Shown here: positions 61,001-64,000 of the stretch, in pieces
Numbering within the stretch: position 1 is the first letter of the stretch
Layout: each line of letters starts with the position of its first letter
Assembly (NCBI RefSeq): GCF_023343835.1
Contig: NC_064435.1
Coordinates: forward strand, 69,636,134-69,700,133
DNA length: 64,000 nt
Source of the DNA: Lagopus muta
Taxonomy: Eukaryota > Chordata > Aves > Galliformes > Phasianidae
Direction of reading: 5' to 3'
Notes under the pieces: generated by a model
Database searches by the model: none
Told to the model about the DNA's origin: nothing
The model's input: the letters and a program-made list of their open reading frames with translations, nothing else
Translations under genes and position numbers: made by a program

Positions 61001-63712
61001 GCACAATTTTTGTTAGTATGAAAATTGAAATTACTTTGAAGTCATGCGTAAACTGGACAGTAAAGCTGCTTTTAAAACAACTTTTAAAGGTGTCTATAGG
61101 TAGTTAAGAATTAGGCAGAAAATAGAGCACACATTGAAATTGGTGCAGCTTGTAGTTTGAAATTCACTTTCAAATAGGAACAGAGAACTATTGAGGTTTC
61201 AACAAAAAAATAAAGGGAAGATGTAAAAAGAAGGGATGAGGAATATAGTGTTCAGTGAGGAGAGTGATTGGAAGAGCATCTTTACAAATGGTAGAATACT
61301 CTTTGAAAAGAAGAGCAGGAAGCCAGTGAACAAACCTCCCTTGACAGTTTCTCAGTATGTTCTATGCTTTCAAGTGTGTCTGATTCTGGCTTAGTTGGAG
61401 AGTAGCACAATACCAGCATCACGTATCAAAGAGTGATCCTATTCCTGCAGCTTGTCCTTTCTGTGCAAGAAAAAGAGCATTTCTGTACGCAGGAAATGCG
61501 ATGACAAATCACTCTAGACTAAAACTAGAAAAAGTTAAAATCCTTCAAGTGTCTGATTTTAGCATAGCCTTTGCTCTGACCTTTGTTAGCTATCTGTGTT
61601 ACAGGGTTTTGAACTGCAAACTTCTACATATGGGAAATGTTAGTAATTTCAAATTTTACAGCAGTGTGAAAGAAGAATGTTCTGTATGAGTCCTCTGCTT
61701 ATTGGGATGAATTGCAGCCAGCCAGAAGTTTTCAAAACATCTTGTATCATTCTTTCATTCTGGTAGTCTTTTTCTCACTTTTTCATTTCATCTTGTAGAT
61801 TTTTCTTTTATTTTCTATCATATTTTTCTTATTTCTTCCCCCTTACAAATTTTCATTTTGAGGAACTTAGTTTCTTCTGAAAACTATTTTTATTCCTTGG
61901 GTTTTTGACAAATCTTGATTTCTACCTTTGATTTTCAAAGTATAGATATCACACACTTCTCTTATTAAAACTTTCTAAGGACAGCAAATAAATATTCAGT
62001 AGATTAATAGAAGCACTTTTCTTAACTGTCTGAAAACCTGATGAAGCTCTTTTATTTTGTCTTAGTTCTTTGTTTATGTCACATTAGAAATGGTGTGACC
62101 CTCCTTGTAGATTCCTTAGGATTTAGTGTGCTGTGAAGGGTATTTGCATGGGATAACCAATGTGATAGAGACATTCAGTCTAAAAACCTTGAAAAATCCA
62201 TTTATTTCCCTTTTGTAAGTCTTGCCATCTGATGTTAAGTGCTACTTTGATTTCCCCCCTGTTCTCTCATATGGCTCACATAACTGTGTGTGGCTGGCTT
62301 TACAAATAAGTGCTTTTCTCCTTATTTTATACCTGGAATAAAAATGTCTGCAAAGTTATTTGTGCAGCATATCCCAGATGAGGTACTTGCTTGAACAAAG
62401 AATTAAATGTTCATCTTACAGATTGTCATGCTAATCATGCAGTTATCTTATCCGTGAGCAAACATGTGGTGGGGAATAAATTGTTCATGCCTTTTTGGTA
62501 ATTTCACTTTTTTTCTGGCCTTCCTATCTGAGATGGATGGGTACAAGGAATTTCTCTTACCCTCAGCCTAATCCCAGGGGGCTGGTAAAGCTGTTGCTGT
62601 TCTCTTGGCATGCAGCTTATTTAGATGGAAAAAGCTAATTATATGACACATTGTGATCTGTTCAGAGAAGTGGAATTAATTGAGCCAATTTAATCCAAAG
62701 TGGCTTTATTCTCTGTGATAATTGGATTTAGCCTCTTAGTTCCCAGGGCAAAATTCCCAAAGTACTTCTGCAGTACATGGGTAAGAGAGACATGAACACT
62801 GAGTCAAGTGGGTGTGTGTGGTAAGGCAGTGGGAAGTGCCATAGTGTGAGATGGGTTATCTGAAGAGCTTCCTTTGTCTCTAGTTTAAGAAATCACATTC
62901 CAGCATTGCACGTGAGTTTGTGTTTCTGGAGTGATTCACTCACCACTTCAAAAATTATATTGGTGAAGAGAGCAGTTCTGTATATATTTCATGTAGTCAC
63001 ACGGTGGTTAAAATTGTAGATACTTGGATCTGTGTGAGTAAGGTATGAATGGAATTGGGTATCCTGGTGAGCACCAGGAAAAAAAAAAAGGGAAGGATCA
63101 AAGAGAATATTTGTTGATTGCCAGAGAGCATTCTATTATTCTATATGTGATTTCATTCAAAAGAAGAAGGAAAACAAACAGACCTAACCATAAAGGGTCA
63201 AGAAAGTGAAGAGAACAGGACTGGAATTATAAGTTGTATAAGTTATATAAGGAAGACAAGAGAACTCTGAAATTCATGAATTTTACCTAAGACTAAAAAG
63301 GGATAAAATCTTGAGTGGCAACTGTGCATGAAAAGCAAATTTAAAATCAGTTCCTTAGCACCAGACAAGAATTATCCAAGAGGTGTGACAAGGATTTAAT
63401 GGCTGTTGTCCTTTGTCTAAAGTGTTACACCCAAGATCTGTTCCAGACTTCCTGACTACAGATCTTAGTGCTTGTATGTGAAGAATGAAGTCTGTAAGGA
63501 AAAAGTAGTTTGGGATCAGTTTCCTTATGGATTAAATTGTGATTAAATACTTTAGAAAGTCGAGGGAAAAGATAATAACTCCAAATGAGATGATAACCAA
63601 AACCAACTTTATACCACGCTTGTGTTTTTTTTTCTGCAGGTCGTATCTACAAGTGCTTGTTTACTGGCTCTGTGAGCTCACTACTGACACTGCCATTAGA
63701 TATTCTATCAAC
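48770..63712 (+). CDS. MARCHF6: MARCHF6 E3 ubiquitin ligase, N-terminal part (continues beyond window)
   Basis: This is a membrane-associated RING-CH E3 ligase of the endoplasmic reticulum (TEB4, yeast Doa10 homologue) that acts in ER-associated degradation, for example of squalene epoxidase. Exons in the window are 48770-48788, 52600-52696, 53691-53764, 60516-60659 and 63640-63712. They join in frame for 135 codons plus two bases. The C4HC3 RING-CH domain is complete: Cys9, Cys12, Cys26, Cys28, His36, Cys39, Cys52, Cys55. A hydrophobic segment follows at about residues 92-112 ([20 protein letters not shown]), then the next membrane-proximal stretch. The family protein is about 910 residues with many membrane spans, so roughly 85% lies past position 64000. 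All introns are GT-AG. It is divergent from the CMBL array. Confidence 0.97.
49872..50268 (-). mobile_element. CR1 LINE 3' region
   Basis: AGAATCACAGAATTGCTCAG, GGAAAAGACCTTCAAGATCA, CCCTGAGCACCACATCC, CTGGGGAGCCTATTCCAGTG and CCCCTCAGCCTCCTTTTCTC form about 400 bp of reverse-oriented CR1. It is the same subfamily as the copy at 53336. Confidence 0.95.
51375..51411. repeat. T37 homopolymer
   Basis: An uninterrupted T-run of about 37 bases precedes CAGAATTAC and so looks like an acceptor. No coding sequence follows it. Confidence 0.95.
52600..52696 (+). CDS. MARCHF6: MARCHF6 exon 2 (first half of RING-CH)
   Basis: This exon is 97 bp and encodes [20 protein letters not shown] and on to SIKFIHQE plus TG of a Cys codon. 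It carries five zinc ligands (Cys9, Cys12, Cys26, Cys28, His36). The acceptor is a tandem CAGCAG; the second AG matches the known family N-terminus. Using the first would add one Ala. Confidence 0.96.
52697..53690 (+). other. MARCHF6: MARCHF6 intron 2
   Basis: This intron is 1.0 kb. It contains a truncated CR1 at 53336-53498 followed directly by a T-run (about 53499-53517). Confidence 0.85.
53336..53498 (-). mobile_element. CR1 LINE 3' end fragment
   Basis: ACAGAATCATAGAATCACTC, GGAAAAGACCTTCAAGATCA and CACCACATCCAGGGATGG, then CACCTCCCGGGGGAACTC: reverse-oriented CR1. A ~20-bp segment present in the 49872 copy (AACCTTTTCTAAACACATC) is missing here. Confidence 0.95.
53691..53764 (+). CDS. 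MARCHF6: MARCHF6 exon 3 (second half of RING-CH)
   Basis: This exon is 74 bp and encodes [20 protein letters not shown] then AFTP. It completes Cys39 across the junction and contains Cys52 and Cys55. The acceptor is TTGTTTCAG and the donor is CAA|GTAAGT. Confidence 0.97.
54522..54620 (-). mobile_element. CR1 LINE 3' end fragment
   Basis: TCATAGAATCACAGAATGGC, ATCATCTAGTTCCAACTC and GCCAAGGGCAGGGTTGCC: a short reverse-oriented CR1 tail. Confidence 0.9.
56127..56409 (+). mobile_element. CR1 LINE 3' region
   Basis: GGCACTGGAACAGGTTGCCC, AGGTGAGGCTGGATCAGACT, GATTAGATGGCCTTCAGAGG and GGATTCTGTGATTCTA: a plus-oriented CR1 3' end of about 280 bp. Confidence 0.95.
60516..60659 (+). CDS. MARCHF6: MARCHF6 exon 4
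   Basis: This exon is 144 bp and encodes [47 protein letters not shown]. It covers the linker after the RING and the first hydrophobic span. The acceptor is CTACACAG and the donor is GCAT|GTGAGT; the split codon T|GT gives Cys112. Confidence 0.97.
60660..63639 (+). other. MARCHF6: MARCHF6 intron 4
   Basis: This intron is 3.0 kb with no transposon recognised. A TAAT-rich, non-repetitive segment at about 62510-62770 may be a conserved non-coding element. Confidence 0.8.
63640..63712 (+). CDS. MARCHF6: MARCHF6 exon 5
   Basis: This exon is 73 bp and encodes [20 protein letters not shown] then ILS plus AC of a Thr codon. The acceptor is TTTCTGCAG and the donor is AC|GTAAGT. The remaining 288 bases of the window are intron 5. 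Confidence 0.96.
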
Positions 63713-64000
63713 GTAAGTACTTAACCAGACTGATACAAAGACATTTTCTAGGAAGATAATCATGAAAATGGTTCCTTAATGTCCCTTTCTTCACCTTTTT
63801 TTTTGCATCCATTACAGTCTACAGAACCTATATTTAGGGAGAAAAATAAAGGACTCGTGTTTGAAAGTACAGCTTCACAATGCTTTGACATGTATTTCTT
63901 TGACAGAGTTGATTTCAGTAGCATCTGGTGTCACCTTTTCACTTTAGATTTCTGCCGCCTGTGGTCTTTGCTGTACTGTGCAAGCACAAGTGTTTGTATG

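Overview
This is a vertebrate nuclear window, most likely from a bird and probably a galliform such as chicken. It has split genes with GT-AG introns, a dense scatter of CR1 LINE fragments ending in the ATTCTATG-type tail typical of birds, a CpG-island promoter, and no prokaryotic gene organisation. The species call is inference; no search was run.

Left part (1-34800, minus strand): a tandem array of three carboxymethylenebutenolidase-like (CMBL, dienelactone hydrolase family) units. Unit 1 (coding 3879-7634, 5' UTR exon near 10063-10170) is intact CMBL. It has five coding exons totalling 738 bp, encodes 245 residues, and its Cys/Asp/His triad falls at positions 132/179/212. Unit 2 (13148-22350) is a decayed copy with nonsense codons, a frameshift, loss of the catalytic His, and a TGA exactly at the nucleophile codon. 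Its remaining exon 2 fragment lies between two CR1 insertions. Unit 3 (27129-31540) is an open, well-spliced 242-residue paralog. Its four downstream exons have the same lengths as those of unit 1, but the nucleophile motif reads G-F-S-W-G-G, with Ser replacing Cys. A CpG-rich block with no visible gene (about 24900-25420) lies upstream of unit 2, where that unit's promoter would be expected.

Middle (34800-48350): an intergenic spacer with CR1 pieces, simple repeats and two GC-richer blocks I could not identify.

Right part (48360-64000, plus strand): a CpG-island promoter and the first five coding exons of MARCHF6 (TEB4/Doa10 homologue, an ER-membrane E3 ubiquitin ligase). They encode the full C4HC3 RING-CH domain and the first membrane-proximal region; the gene continues past the window. 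The two loci are divergent (CMBL array on minus, MARCHF6 on plus), as I recall for the human 5p15.2 region.

The most interesting content is the CMBL array: one canonical enzyme, one open Cys-to-Ser paralog and one dead copy. No RNA gene, CRISPR array or non-vertebrate gene was seen. Repeats include about 17 CR1 pieces, an LTR-like insertion nested in a CR1, a second possible LTR, microsatellites and homopolymers.
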